Source: Deinococcus sonorensis KR-87 | GTDB lineage: Bacteria > Deinococcota > Deinococci > Deinococcales > Deinococcaceae | Assembly: GCF_040256395.1 (NCBI RefSeq) | Contig: NZ_CP158299.1 | Span: forward strand, 1,331,501 to 1,395,500 | Length of the DNA stretch: 64,000 bases | Direction: 5' to 3' | Notes under the pieces: generated by a model | Told to the model about the DNA's origin: nothing | Seen by the model: the letters and a program-made list of their open reading frames with translations, nothing else | Databases searched by the model: none | Position numbers and translations under genes: made by a program | In this document: positions 10,375-19,826 of the stretch, piece after piece | Layout of the letters: every line of letters starts with the position of its first letter | Position numbering within the stretch: the first letter of the stretch is position 1

Positions 10375-13093
10375 ATGACTCTGGACCCCTCGCCAAGCCC
10401 GGCCCCGCCGACCTCGCTGCCTGACCCGCTGGCCACCGCCCTGATCGTGGTGGACCCGCTGGGGCAGTGCCGGTCGGCCAGCGCTTCGGCGGCCCTGCTG
10501 CTGAGGCGCGCGCCCGGCAGCCTTCAGGGCCTGCCGGTGTGGGAAGCGGTTCCGGCGCCGCTGGATCAGCCGCTGAAAGCGCTGCTTGAAGCGGTGGCGC
10601 AGGGCGGGGAAGCGCAGGGGCGGGAGCTGTACTGCGCGCCCTGGGACGTCTGGCTGGAGTTGTTGGCGCTGCCGCACGAGGGCGGAGTGACGCTGCACCT
10701 GCGCGACATCAGCGAGCGCAAAGCTGCCGAGCAGCAGCCGGAACACCTGCTGAACCTGACGCGCGCGCTGGTGAGCGCGCAGACCGAGGAGGACGTGATC
10801 CGCGCCGCCCTGGACATCGGGCTGCCGGCGGCGGGCGCGTATGCGGGTCTGGTGCTGCTGGTCAGCGAGGACGGCACCGAACTGGGCGCCCGCTACACCC
10901 ACGGCTACGACCCGAGCATCACTGAGCAATGGCGGTCCTACGCACTCTCGACCCACCTGCCGATCACCGACGCGGTGCGGTTGCGCCGGCCGGTGTTCGT
11001 GAGGGAGGCGCAGTTCGGCACCTATCCGGCGCTGCTGCGCGACCATGCCGCCCAGACCCGCTCGGTCGCGGCGCTGCCGCTCTGGGCCGGCGACGCCGTG
11101 TACGGCTGCCTGGCGCTCAGCTTCGAGCATGACCAGCGGTTCGCGCCGACCACGCAGCAGTTTCTGACCTCGCTGGCCGCCCAGTTCGGGCTGGCGTTCG
11201 ACCGGGTCCGGCTGGCCCGGTACACCGCGCGGCAGGCCAGCACCTCCGCCTTTCTGGCGGAGGCCAGCGAGCTGCTGAGCGGGTCGCTGGACGAGCAGGC
11301 CACCCTCGAACAGCTGACGCTGGCTGGCCGTTCCTCGCCTCGCGGACTGGTGCGGGGTGTACCTGCCCAGGGGCGAGATGATCGAGGCGACCGCCGTCAC
11401 GCACAGTGACCCCAGCAAGGTGGAGAGCCTGCGGCAGCTGGTGCGGCGCGTGCCGATGCACGCCAGCGACGCGGGCGGCGCCCCGCAGATCATCCGGACC
11501 GGGCAGGTCAATTTTCTGCCGGAGGTGACGGACGAGATGCTCGCGGCGATGGAACGGGACCCGGAACAGCTGGAGTGGGTGCGGTCCATCGGCCTGCGGT
11601 CCGCGCTGGGCGTGCCGATGATCGCCAACGGGCAGGTGATCGGGGCGGTGCAGCTGGTGCAGGCCGAGTCCGGGCGGCGCTTCACCGCAGACGACATTCC
11701 GGTCGCCGTCGATTTTGCACGCCGGGCCGCGCTGGCCCTCAGCAACGCCCGGCTCTACCGCGCGTCGCAGACCTGGGGGCAGCAGCTCGAGGAGCAGGTG
11801 CAGGCCCGCACCGCCGAGCTGCAGGACGCCACGGAGGCGCTGCACAGCCGGACCCTGGCGCTGGAGGCGTTCGCGACCCTCGCCCAGGGACTCGCGGAGG
11901 ACGCTGAACCGCTCGACCTGATTCAGGGCGCCCAGCACACGCTGCTGACCCTGCTGCCCAACAGCGCCAGCACCTACTACGAGCTGGAGGCCGGGATCTG
12001 GCGGTTGTGCGCCGTCGCCGGCGACCTGCACAGTCCGGCGCTGGAGCAGGCGCTGCGGGCCGGCCTGCCCCGGGGGCAGGTGCCGAACCTGGATCGTCCG
12101 TTCGACACCCGGCAGCCGCTGTACCAGTCGGCGTACCGGGCGGGCCCCTGGGACGCCGGCACCGCGCTTACGCAGCACCTGCGCGCCACCGCCGCATTTC
12201 CGGTCCTGATGGGAGCCGACGTCGCGGGCGTGCTGGTGGTCGGGTCCTTCGATCAGCATGCCTGGCCCCAGGCGCAACGCGAGATGCTGGAGACCGGGGT
12301 GCGTCACCTGGGGCTGGCGCTGCACCGCTCGCGGGTCCTGCGCGAACTGAGCGAGCGGAACGCCACCCTGGCCGAGCGGACCGCCGAACTTCAGGAGCTG
12401 AACGCGGAACTGGAAGCGTTTTCATACACCATCTCGCACGACCTGCGCGCTCCGGTCCGCCAGATCACCGGGCTGGCGTCGCTGCTGCGGCGGGTGCTGG
12501 GCGAGCAGGTGCCGGAACGCGCCGCGAAGCCGCTGGGGATGATCGAGCTGTCGGCCGCCCGGATGATGCTGCTGATCGACGCGCTGCTGGGGTTGGCGCA
12601 CACCTCACGTCAGGCGCTGCGCTGCACGGACGTCAGCGTGCAGGCGCTGGTGCAGGACGTCATCGAGGACCTGAATCTGGGGACCACCGGCCCGGCGGTC
12701 CAGTGGTCCGTCGGACCGCTGCCGGCGGTGTACGCCGACGCGCCGCTGCTGCGCCAGGTGCTGGCCAACCTGCTGGGAAACGCCGTGAAATACAGCGCCA
12801 CCCGGCCCGACCCGCAGGTCACGGTCACCAGCCAGGAACAGCCGGGCGAGCACCTGATCATCGTGAGCGACAACGGGGTGGGCTTTGATCCGCAGCACGC
12901 TGACCGGCTGTTCGGGGTGTTCCAGCGGCTGCACCGGGACGACGAGTTCGAGGGGACCGGCATCGGGCTGGCGACGGTGCGGCGTATCGTGGCGCGCCAC
13001 GGCGGGCGGGTCTGGGCCGAGGGTCGGCCGGGTCAGGGGGCGAGGTTCGTGTTCACCCTGCCCCGGCGGAACGGCTCAGAAACGCCCGGCTGA
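10375..13093 (+). pseudogene. GAF-domain sensor histidine kinase with a single-base frameshift
   Basis: Two overlapping frames together encode one kinase of about 905 aa. It has a degenerate PAS-like N-terminus, GAF-type sensor domains, a HisKA dimerisation domain ([14 protein letters not shown], His as phosphoacceptor) and a HATPase domain (NLLGNAVKY N-box, DNGVGFD, GTGIGLATVRRIV). Frame 1 runs smoothly to TLEQLT near 11319; frame 2 resumes as LAVPRLADWCGVYLP. Removing the T at 11321 gives a continuous TRLAVPRLADW, so a one-base insertion (or a sequencing error) is the simplest explanation. A TATGAT -10 hexamer is at 10355-10360. If the shift is real, only a 344-aa sensor fragment without kinase activity would be made. 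Confidence 0.8.
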
Positions 13094-13154
13094 CGGGCCG
13101 CTGCGGAATGTGCGGGTGCCAGGCGGGGCCGCACACGCTATGCTCCGGGGCATC

Positions 13155-13640
13155 ATGACCCGGCCTCTCCGATTGACCCCCCGTGGCTACCAGCGGTTGC
13201 AGCAGGATCACCAGCATGTGTGCGAGCAGATCGAGGAGGCGCGGGCCACCGTCCGCGAGCAGATGGAGGCCAACGAGGCCGAGAGTCTGGGGCTGGTGGA
13301 GGCGCAGGAGCGCCTGGCAGCCCTGGAGGCGCAGGCGGCCCAGCTGGAGCTGCTGCTGGACGAGGCGCAGGTGCTGGACCCGGCCGACGTGCCGAAGGAT
13401 CAGGTGGTGCTGGGCAGCGTGGCGCTGCTGACCGACGTGGCGTCCGGCCGCAGCATCCGGGTGCGTCTGGTGTCGCCGGTGGAAGGGGCCGGCGTGGTGG
13501 ACGGGGTGACCCTGGTGAGCAGCGCGAGCCCGGTGGGCGCGCAGCTGGAAGGCCGGCGGGTGGGGGAGAGCTTTCAGGTGCGCCTCGGCTCCCGCGACGT
13601 GCAGTACACCGTGACCTCGCTCGAACCCGATACCCGCTGA
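13155..13640 (+). CDS. GreA/GreB-family transcription elongation factor-like protein (paralogue 1)
   Basis: A 161-aa protein with the two-domain Gre architecture. An N-terminal coiled coil (LTPRGYQRLQQDHQHVCEQIEEAR to ALEAQAAQLELLLDEAQVL) is followed by a C-terminal FKBP-like domain (VVLGSVALLTD, SPVGAQLEGRRVGESFQVRL). Gre proteins enter the RNA polymerase secondary channel and stimulate transcript cleavage. Whether this one cleaves or inhibits (as Thermus Gfh1 does) depends on the acidic residues at the coiled-coil tip, and these are not canonical here. A TATGCT -10 hexamer (13139-13144) lies just upstream, so the ATG at 13155 is preferred. A second paralogue lies at 24755. Confidence 0.82.
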   Translation: MTRPLRLTPRGYQRLQQDHQHVCEQIEEARATVREQMEANEAESLGLVEAQERLAALEAQAAQLELLLDEAQVLDPADVPKDQVVLGSVALLTDVASGRSIRVRLVSPVEGAGVVDGVTLVSSASPVGAQLEGRRVGESFQVRLGSRDVQYTVTSLEPDTR

Positions 13641-13657
13641 GCTGAGAAGGGCGACCT

Positions 13658-14350
13658 TTACGGTTCGTGTGATTGGGCAGGCGGGGTCCCCGCCTGCGCC
13701 GGGGCGTCCAGGCCACGTTCCACCATCTCGACCAGCCGCAGTTCCAGCTGGCGGGTCTGGGCGTCATCCAGCCCCCGCAGCGGACCGTCGATGAGCAGGG
13801 TGGCCAGGCCGTGAACCGCCGACCAGGCCAGAAACTCGGCGCCTGGCCGCCGCCCGGCGGCGAGCAGGCCGGTCTCGACCAGGCCGTCCAGGGTGGTGCC
13901 GAGCAGCTGAAACGGGGTGAGCCCACTGTCGCCCCGGCGCTCCGGGTGAGCCGACTGCTGCAGGGTCCTGGACAGCCAGAAGGCGGTGCGGAACAGGCCG
14001 GGCTCCGCCTGGGCAAAGCGCAGGTACCCGAGCCCGACCGCATGGAACCGCGCCCTGGCGCGGGCCGCCGGCGCCAGCGAAGCGTCCACCTGGGTCAGCT
14101 GCGCCTCGATGGCCCGCGCAAACTCCGCCTGGGCCGCCGAGCAGACCGCCGCCAGCAGGGCGTCCAGGTCCGCGAAATGCCGGTAGGCCGCGTTGGGCAC
14201 GACGCCCGCACGCCGGGTGGCTTCCCGCAGCACGACCGCTTCCGGCCCTCCCTGCCTCGCCAGGTCAAGACCCGCCTGAATCAGCGCCTGGCGCAGATCG
14301 CCGTGCCGGTACGTGACCCGGCCCGCACTGCCGCCGCTGTTACGAGACAT
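13658..14350 (-). CDS. TetR/AcrR-family transcriptional regulator
   Basis: A 230-aa repressor-type regulator. The N-terminal helix-turn-helix (DLRQALIQAGLDLARQGG, VVLREATRRAGVVPNAAYRHFADLDALLAAV) is a canonical TetR DNA-binding domain. The C-terminal ligand domain resembles those described as WHG/TetR_C_33. It is convergent with the GreA-like gene. The start at 14350 (MSRNSGG) is chosen because the HTH follows at normal distance; an upstream in-frame extension lacks family similarity. The target is unknown; the DNA to the right of its start carries no well-formed gene for about 590 nt. Confidence 0.88.
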   Translation of the reverse strand: MSRNSGGSAGRVTYRHGDLRQALIQAGLDLARQGGPEAVVLREATRRAGVVPNAAYRHFADLDALLAAVCSAAQAEFARAIEAQLTQVDASLAPAARARARFHAVGLGYLRFAQAEPGLFRTAFWLSRTLQQSAHPERRGDSGLTPFQLLGTTLDGLVETGLLAAGRRPGAEFLAWSAVHGLATLLIDGPLRGLDDAQTRQLELRLVEMVERGLDAPAQAGTPPAQSHEP

Positions 14351-14944
14351 GCGTAGACCATCTTGAAAATTCGCCCCAAACGTAGTAATGTGGACGGCGT
14401 ACACATCCAGCACCCCGCCGGCAGGAGAGAGATGTATGACGCTGACATCTGGGCATGTCCATGGTCTTCATACCCTATTCCAGGCCCGCCTGCGACCCGG
14501 TTTGCGGCCGTGGGCGCAGACGCTTCAGATCCGCGGGCCTCCTCAAAGGGCACGCGCCGCCGCTGCAGACCCACTCCGCACCACCCGGAGAAGCCCTGTC
14601 TGACCACGGCTCGGCCTTCAGCAGATGTGCTGTGAACGATCTCCCGGCGGCCCGCCAGTTCTGATCTCTCCCGAGTTGGGCACACGCCGGCCACATTCAC
14701 CAGCCTCAATTTCCCGGTCACCGTGGATGCGGAGCTGACCATCCCGAAGGCCGTGTTCGAGCACGATGGCCTGACCGCTATGGACGAGCGCGACATACAG
14801 CGGGGCGCGCGGACCGGCCATCGCATGGTTCAGGAACACGGCAAGCACCATGCTGTCGGTCCTGCCGGAGCCGTCGGGCCGCCCTCCGGGCCAGGCCTGG
14901 CCCATCACCCGGTCCCATCCCCACCTTTGCCCGGAGGATCATCC
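14351..14944. other. Gene-poor stretch, no recognisable gene
   Basis: Short open frames exist on both strands. None combines a ribosome site, coding-like codon use and recognisable sequence. A minus-strand segment near 14720-14860 (MVLAVFLNHAMAG...) and a plus-strand segment near 14680-14860 could be decayed coding DNA. The first 60 nt contain the promoter region of the TetR gene. Confidence 0.4.
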
Positions 14945-15649
14945 ATGATCGATACCACTGCCGCCCACCCGCCCATCGTGGACCGCGAGCGCTGGACCCA
15001 GGCCCGCGACGCCCTGCTCCCGCTGGAGAAGGCAGAGACCCGCCTGCGCGACGCAGTGGCCGCCCAGCGCCGGCGGCTGCCCATGACGGAGGTCTCCAAC
15101 TACACCTTTGAGGGTGAGGGCGGGCCGGTCCGTCTGCTGGAGCTGTTCGCCGGCCACTCGCAACTGATCGTGCACCACTTCATGTTCGACCCGGCCTGGA
15201 CGCAGGGCTGCACCTTCTGCTCGGAGGACGCCGACAACTGCATGCCGCACCTCGCGCACTTGGGTCCGTATGACGTCAGCCTGGTCCGCGTTTCGCGCGC
15301 ACCGATCGAGAAGCTGCTCGCCTATTCGGCGCGGATGGGCTGGACCGTGCCGTGGGTTTCCGCGTACGGCTGCACCTTCAACCAGGACTGGGGGTGGACC
15401 CGGCCGGGCGGCGGTGAGGTCTCCGGGTTCAGTGTCTATCTGCAGCTGGAGGGCCGGCCTTACCTCACGTACCACACCCAGGCGCGCGGCGTGGAACTGC
15501 TGTCGAGCCTGGCGGGGCACCTGGACCTGACCCCTTACGGACGGCAGGAGACCTGGGAGGACGCGCCGCCCGGCTGGCCGCAGACGCCCCCCTTCACCAG
15601 AATCCGCCGCCACGACGAGTACGGGCGGGCAGACAAGGACGCCGGGTAA
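14945..15649 (+). CDS. DUF899-family thioredoxin-like protein
   Basis: A 234-aa member of the DUF899 family. Members are predicted to have a thioredoxin-like fold and are often annotated as dithiol-disulfide isomerase-like. Visible signatures are LLELFAGHSQLIVHHFMFDP, the Cys-containing CTFCSEDADNCMPH and the NQDWGWTRPG region. Function is not experimentally clear for this family. The start is fixed by GGAGGA at 14933-14938, seven nt before the ATG. It has its own upstream space and no obvious operon partner. Confidence 0.82.
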   Translation: MIDTTAAHPPIVDRERWTQARDALLPLEKAETRLRDAVAAQRRRLPMTEVSNYTFEGEGGPVRLLELFAGHSQLIVHHFMFDPAWTQGCTFCSEDADNCMPHLAHLGPYDVSLVRVSRAPIEKLLAYSARMGWTVPWVSAYGCTFNQDWGWTRPGGGEVSGFSVYLQLEGRPYLTYHTQARGVELLSSLAGHLDLTPYGRQETWEDAPPGWPQTPPFTRIRRHDEYGRADKDAG

Positions 15650-15733
15650 CGTACGCTTAACGCCTGCGCGTGCATGCTGAGGTCAGTGCCGCATGGTGGG
15701 TGCGGCCGACTTCCGCTCACCCAGGAGAAACGA

Positions 15734-17314
15734 ATGCACACGAGGATTCACTGGCCGGGCCTGTCCATGCTGCTCGGCCTCACGCTGACGCTCGCGGCAT
15801 GTTCCGGCGGCACCACGCCCGGCACCGTCGTTCCCGGCAGCCTCAGGCTGCTGAACACCGACGCCGTGCCGGACAATGGGCGACTGGTCTTCAGCCGCAT
15901 CGGCGGGCTGGCCAGCCCGCCCGCCGGTCAGGTGCACGACCGCGTGGTGCTGCGGGTGCAGAACACCGGGCCGCAGGCCGTGCACCTGACCGGGCTGAGC
16001 GTCAGCGGTCCGTGGACCGTGAGTCCTGCGCCGGCCACCGGCGCCCCGCTCACCGTCGCGGCCGGCGGCCAGCTGGACCTCACGGTCCGCTTCGTGGCGG
16101 AAGGCCCCGGCCCGGCCGACGGCCCCCTCCATGAGGGGTCGCTCACCGTGGTGGGCGACGACAGCAGCCGGACGACCGTGCAGCTGGCCGGGCTGTGGCA
16201 GGCGCAGCCGGAACACGGCCAGGAGCCGAACCTTGACCTGATCCGGCGGGCCTTCGGGTACCGCTTCAATGTGGTGAACCCCGGCACCCCGGTGGGGGAC
16301 GCCCAGGGCATTCCGGCGCTGAACCATCACGGCGCGGTGATTCCGGACGGAGACGAGGTGATCTCGCCGTACTGGCAGCGGCTCGACAGCTCGAAGCCGG
16401 TCACGGTCACGCCGCTCGCCGCGTATCACACCCCGGGCCAGCCGGTCACCCTGTCGTGGTACAGCAAGGGCAGTGCGGCGGTCCAGCTGGCGCTGACCCA
16501 GGCGGCTCCCGCCAGCCAGACGCTGCTGCCGGCCGCCGGGGCCAGCTTCACGCCGGGTGAAACCTTCGGGTTTCGCGTGAACGACGGCGAGTGGAGTGAC
16601 CCCACCCTCAACGCGCACGCCACTGACCTGCAGGCCGGGTGCAGCGAACCGTGCGGCCAGCACCTGCGCTTCTGGCCACTCCGGGACGCGGCCGGGAAGC
16701 TGATCGCCGGCAGCTATGTCCTGGCGGCGAGTACCCAGGCTGGCAGCTATGACTACAATGACAGCGTCTACCTGATCGGCAACCTGAAGCCGGCCCCGGT
16801 GCTGCTGAACGTGGGAGGCCCGACCTTCACGGCGCCCGACGGCCGCGTCTGGACCGGGGACAGCTACCTCACCACCGACCAGAGCGGCGCGGCCCGCACG
16901 GCGACCTTCTATACGCCTGCCGACGCGCCGTCGTGGCCGAAAACGCCAAGCACCGCCACGATCCTGAAAACAGATAACCAGCAGCTTTATCGCACCTACC
17001 GCCACAACACGCTCGATACTCCGCTGGAGTCGCGCGTCATGACCTACACCGTGCCGCTTAACGACGGCATCTACCGGGTCCGGCTGCACTTTGCGGAACT
17101 GAACTGGAACGCGCCCGGCAAGCGCCTGTTCAACGTGAACGTGGAGGGCGTGCCGGTGCTGAACAACTTCGACATCTGGAAGGAGGCCGGGGGCCAGAAC
17201 ACGGCCCTGGTGGTGCCGCTGGACGCGGTCAAGGTGACGGGCGGTCAGCTCACGGTGCAGCTGAAGGCCACGGTGGATTTCCCTGACCTCTCCGGCATCG
17301 AGGTGGAGCGCTGA
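15734..17314 (+). CDS. Secreted malectin-domain lipoprotein
   Basis: A 526-aa protein with a lipoprotein signal (LLGLTLTLAACSGG, lipobox LAAC, Cys about residue 20), so it is probably anchored to the cell envelope. Residues about 60-150 resemble an ASPM/SPD-2/Hydin-type immunoglobulin-like module (RVQNTGPQAVHLTGLSVSG). The C-terminal 170 residues are a malectin (CBM57-like) domain: VLLNVGG, the GIYRVRLHFAELNW strand and FDIWKEAGG, usually a carbohydrate-binding fold. The middle (residues 200-355) is not recognised. AGGAGA lies seven nt before the start. Confidence 0.8.
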   Translation: MHTRIHWPGLSMLLGLTLTLAACSGGTTPGTVVPGSLRLLNTDAVPDNGRLVFSRIGGLASPPAGQVHDRVVLRVQNTGPQAVHLTGLSVSGPWTVSPAPATGAPLTVAAGGQLDLTVRFVAEGPGPADGPLHEGSLTVVGDDSSRTTVQLAGLWQAQPEHGQEPNLDLIRRAFGYRFNVVNPGTPVGDAQGIPALNHHGAVIPDGDEVISPYWQRLDSSKPVTVTPLAAYHTPGQPVTLSWYSKGSAAVQLALTQAAPASQTLLPAAGASFTPGETFGFRVNDGEWSDPTLNAHATDLQAGCSEPCGQHLRFWPLRDAAGKLIAGSYVLAASTQAGSYDYNDSVYLIGNLKPAPVLLNVGGPTFTAPDGRVWTGDSYLTTDQSGAARTATFYTPADAPSWPKTPSTATILKTDNQQLYRTYRHNTLDTPLESRVMTYTVPLNDGIYRVRLHFAELNWNAPGKRLFNVNVEGVPVLNNFDIWKEAGGQNTALVVPLDAVKVTGGQLTVQLKATVDFPDLSGIEVER

Positions 17315-17389
17315 AGGTCAGGGTCGCCCGGTGCGAGGGCCGCTCTCCTCTGGCCTGAGCTGTTCCTGACCCCTGCCGGGCCGGGTGGC

Positions 17390-17965
17390 TCACCCTGGAC
17401 CGGCATCTCCACCTTTGCGGCCTAGGCCCTCGATCAGCGCCTGGAGCCCCCGCTCGAACCCGCCGCGTGGCCCGCTCAGCCCGAACTGGCCGCTGCGTTC
17501 CAGCACCACGAAGCCGTGCAGGTAGGCCCAGACGGCCACCGTGGCCGCCGTGTCGTCCGGCTGGCCCGTCACCGCGTCTACCAGCGCCAGCACGGCGTTC
17601 CACAGGTCCTTGCCGGGGCCGGGCGTGGCCATGTACGGCTCTTTGGGGGCCAGCAGCAGGCCGTAGAGGTGCGGATGCTGCCGGGCATACGCCAGATAGG
17701 CCAGGCCCACCGCGTGCAGCGAGGCGGCTGGGGTCGCCTGGGCGGCGTGGGCCTGCACCGTGGCCAGCAGTTCCAGGGTCGCCTCCGTTTCCAGGGCGCT
17801 CAGCAGGGCGGCGCGGTCAGCGTAGTGTCGGTACAGGCTGCTCGGCTGCACGCCCAGCCGCTCGGCCAGCGGGCGCATGCTGAGGGCCTCAGGGCCACCG
17901 TCCTCCAGCAGCTGACGTGCGGCGCTCAGGATCGTTCCGGGGTGCAGTTTGGCAGGATAGGGCAT
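17390..17965 (-). CDS. TetR-family regulator divergent from MBL hydrolase
   Basis: A 191-aa TetR-type regulator with an N-terminal HTH (TILSAARQLLEDGGPEALSMRPLAERLGVQPSSLYRHYADRAALLSAL) and a WHG-like C-terminal domain (HGFVVLERSGQFGL). The ATG at 17965 is preferred: a TACAGT -10 hexamer lies 7 nt upstream on the minus strand (17973-17978). It faces the MBL-fold gene across 90 nt that contain operator-like palindromes, so it very probably represses that gene and itself. Confidence 0.88.
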   Translation of the reverse strand: MPYPAKLHPGTILSAARQLLEDGGPEALSMRPLAERLGVQPSSLYRHYADRAALLSALETEATLELLATVQAHAAQATPAASLHAVGLAYLAYARQHPHLYGLLLAPKEPYMATPGPGKDLWNAVLALVDAVTGQPDDTAATVAVWAYLHGFVVLERSGQFGLSGPRGGFERGLQALIEGLGRKGGDAGPG

Positions 17966-18041
17966 CACGAACACTGTACGTCTTGACAGGTTCCGCTGCC
18001 AGGGGTAAGGTGACATCAAGAAGGCGAACGGCGTTCGTCTT
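17964..18041. promoter_or_regulatory. Divergent promoter with TetR-type operators
   Basis: For the MBL gene, TTGACA (17983-17988), a 17-nt spacer and TAAGGT (18006-18011) form a near-consensus promoter. A 21-nt palindrome at 18021-18041 (arms AAGGCGAACG and CGTTCGTCTT, one mismatch) sits just after the transcription start, where a TetR protein would block it. A weaker copy (14 of 21 positions by eye) lies at 17964-17984 over the TetR gene's own -10 and start, suggesting autoregulation. Confidence 0.75.
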
Positions 18042-18055
18042 AAAAGGAGCCCCCT

Positions 18056-18745
18056 ATGCGCATCACCACCCATGGAACGTTTCTGGTCCAGCTCACCCGC
18101 CTCGGTCTGATGAACGCCTATCTGGTGCGCGAACCGGACGGCCTGACGCTCGTCGACACGGGCATGCCCGGCAGCGCGCCGGGCATCCTGCAGGCGGCGC
18201 AGCGGCTGGAGCTGCCGATCCGCCGGGTGGTGCTGACGCACGCGCACAGCGACCATGTCGGAAGCCTGGACGCGCTGCACGCCGCGCTGCCGGACGCCGA
18301 GGTGCTGATCTCGGCCCGTGACGCCCGCCTGCTGCGCGGCGACCACACCCTCGACCCGCACGAGCCGCAGACCCCGCTGCGCGGCGGCTATCCCGGGGTG
18401 CAGACGGTGCCGGACCGCCTGCTGCAGCCGGATGACCGGGTGGGCTCGCTGCAGGTGGTGGGAACGCCCGGTCACACCCCCGGCCACGTGGCCCTGCTGG
18501 ACACCCGGGACGGCACGCTGATCGCTGGAGACGCCTTCTATACCGTGGGTGGGGTGGCGGTGGCCAGTGAGCGGCGCCTGCGGTTTCCGCTGCCGGCGAT
18601 GGCCACCTGGCATGCCCCGACCGCCCTGACCAGTGCGCGGACCCTGGTGGGCCTGAACCCGACCCGACTCGCGGCGGGGCACGGACCGGTGGTGGAGCGC
18701 CCGGCCGCGGCCATGCAGCAGGCGCTGGCGCGGATTTCGGGCTGA
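18056..18745 (+). CDS. MBL-fold metallo-hydrolase
   Basis: A 229-aa metallo-beta-lactamase-fold hydrolase. The metal-binding signature THAHSDHVGS (HxHxDH) is complete. The later GTPGHTPGH histidine and the GDAF aspartate are present, as is a final histidine in AAGHGPV. These are the ligands of a dinuclear centre, so it is probably active. The substrate (thioester, lactone, phosphodiester or other) cannot be told. AGGAG precedes the ATG. Expression is probably controlled by the divergent TetR protein through the palindrome at 18021-18041. Confidence 0.88.
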   Translation: MRITTHGTFLVQLTRLGLMNAYLVREPDGLTLVDTGMPGSAPGILQAAQRLELPIRRVVLTHAHSDHVGSLDALHAALPDAEVLISARDARLLRGDHTLDPHEPQTPLRGGYPGVQTVPDRLLQPDDRVGSLQVVGTPGHTPGHVALLDTRDGTLIAGDAFYTVGGVAVASERRLRFPLPAMATWHAPTALTSARTLVGLNPTRLAAGHGPVVERPAAAMQQALARISG

Positions 18746-19559
18746 AGACGGCGGAGCAACCCTGGGGCTGGCGCTCCTCAGAGAACGTCCTACGGGCGGT
18801 CAATCCGGCGCGGTTCAGCGCTCCGGCTGACCCCGCCTCCGGCGCCTGAGCCTTGCGCTTCAGCTGTCCTGTGGGTTCCCCGGAGCTCAGACGCTTCCCC
18901 CGGACCAGGCGGACGTCTGGGGATGGAGCGTGGGCACCGGCGGCACATGACGTGGATAAGGCAGCGCGCCGGAAGAGAGAGCGAGGCGGCCACCCCCGTC
19001 ACGCTGGGCAACTTCCACCGCCCGGCCAGGCACTGAGAGGTCGGGCGGGACCATCCGGTGCGGTTCTCCAGGCCTCAGCACGGGCGGTTTAAGGCCACTA
19101 CGACGCGCCCGGGGGTCAGGTCATGGACGGTGTTCCGGCCCTCGGGCAAAGACCGGCACTGGCTCACGGTCCGGGACGGCCCGGGCATGGCCGAACACCT
19201 CGGCTGGGTTCCGCTCAGGCCTGGCAACCTGAACACCATGCTGCGGTCTACTGCTCGGGAACGCGCCTGCAAGCCGAATCACCAGACCACCTGCTGCCAG
19301 AACCTTCTGGTTCCGGCAGCAGCCCTGCAAGTGGAAATGAACCTCAGCGTCCAGCGCCTCTCCGTCCGGTCAGGCCCGGCCCCCTCCGAACGCCCGGGGC
19401 CATGACACGGGAGTTGACGTCAGACTGGGGCCGGGAGTGCACCGGCCCTCCTGCATAGACCTTATAGACCTTCGGCAGCACCTGATTTCCCACGTCCGGT
19501 CATGCCCGGTTGCCGCCTTCATGGCAAGATCAAGCTACGCCTGACCCAAGGGAGACCCC
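18746..19559. other. 814-bp intergenic stretch without recognisable gene
   Basis: High-GC DNA with several overlapping short frames and no convincing gene. An imperfect 14-bp stem-loop (19291-19304 with 19309-19322, one mismatch, TTCT loop) is the clearest structure; it has no T run, so terminator status is doubtful. A short frame near 19120-19240 on the plus strand reads VRDGPGMAEHLGW, too little to identify. The right end carries the promoter region of the UBP/kinase/flavoprotein trio. Confidence 0.4.
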
Positions 19560-19826
19560 ATGCCTGCCTGTACCCACACTTCGAGCCTGCTGATCACCGC
19601 CCCGTCTGGCCCCGGCCCCTACGTCTGCGAGGACTGCATCCGGACCGGCGACAGCTGGGTGCACCTGCGGATGTGCACCACCTGCGGGCACATCGGCTGC
19701 TGCGATTCCAGTAAGAACCGGCACGCCACCCGCCATTTCCACGCGTTGCAGCACCCGCTGGTCCGCTCGGTCGAGCCGGGGGAGGCCTGGGTCTGGTGCT
19801 ACGTCGATCAGCTGGTCCTGCCTTGA
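19560..19826 (+). CDS. UBP-type zinc finger protein
   Basis: An 88-aa protein that is essentially one UBP-type (ZnF-UBP) zinc finger. Cys/His ligands are spaced as in the family: C4/H6, CEDC at 23-26, then CTTCGHIGCC, the HATRHFHALQHPL histidines and a W-x-WCYVD closing segment. In eukaryotes the fold binds ubiquitin C-termini. The bacterial role is unknown, but a standalone copy next to a histidine kinase and a receiver-flavoprotein suggests a signalling partner. Its TGA overlaps the probable TTG start of the kinase gene (TTGA), indicating coupling. GGGAGA precedes the start. Confidence 0.85.
   Translation: MPACTHTSSLLITAPSGPGPYVCEDCIRTGDSWVHLRMCTTCGHIGCCDSSKNRHATRHFHALQHPLVRSVEPGEAWVWCYVDQLVLP

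Noticed and set aside
15683..17089. A 468-aa minus-strand frame opposite the malectin lipoprotein
   Set aside because: The plus strand has a signal peptide, lipobox, ribosome site and malectin domain; the minus frame has none of these.
19291..19322. Imperfect 14-bp stem-loop as a terminator
   Set aside because: There is no T run and no gene ending nearby that needs it.
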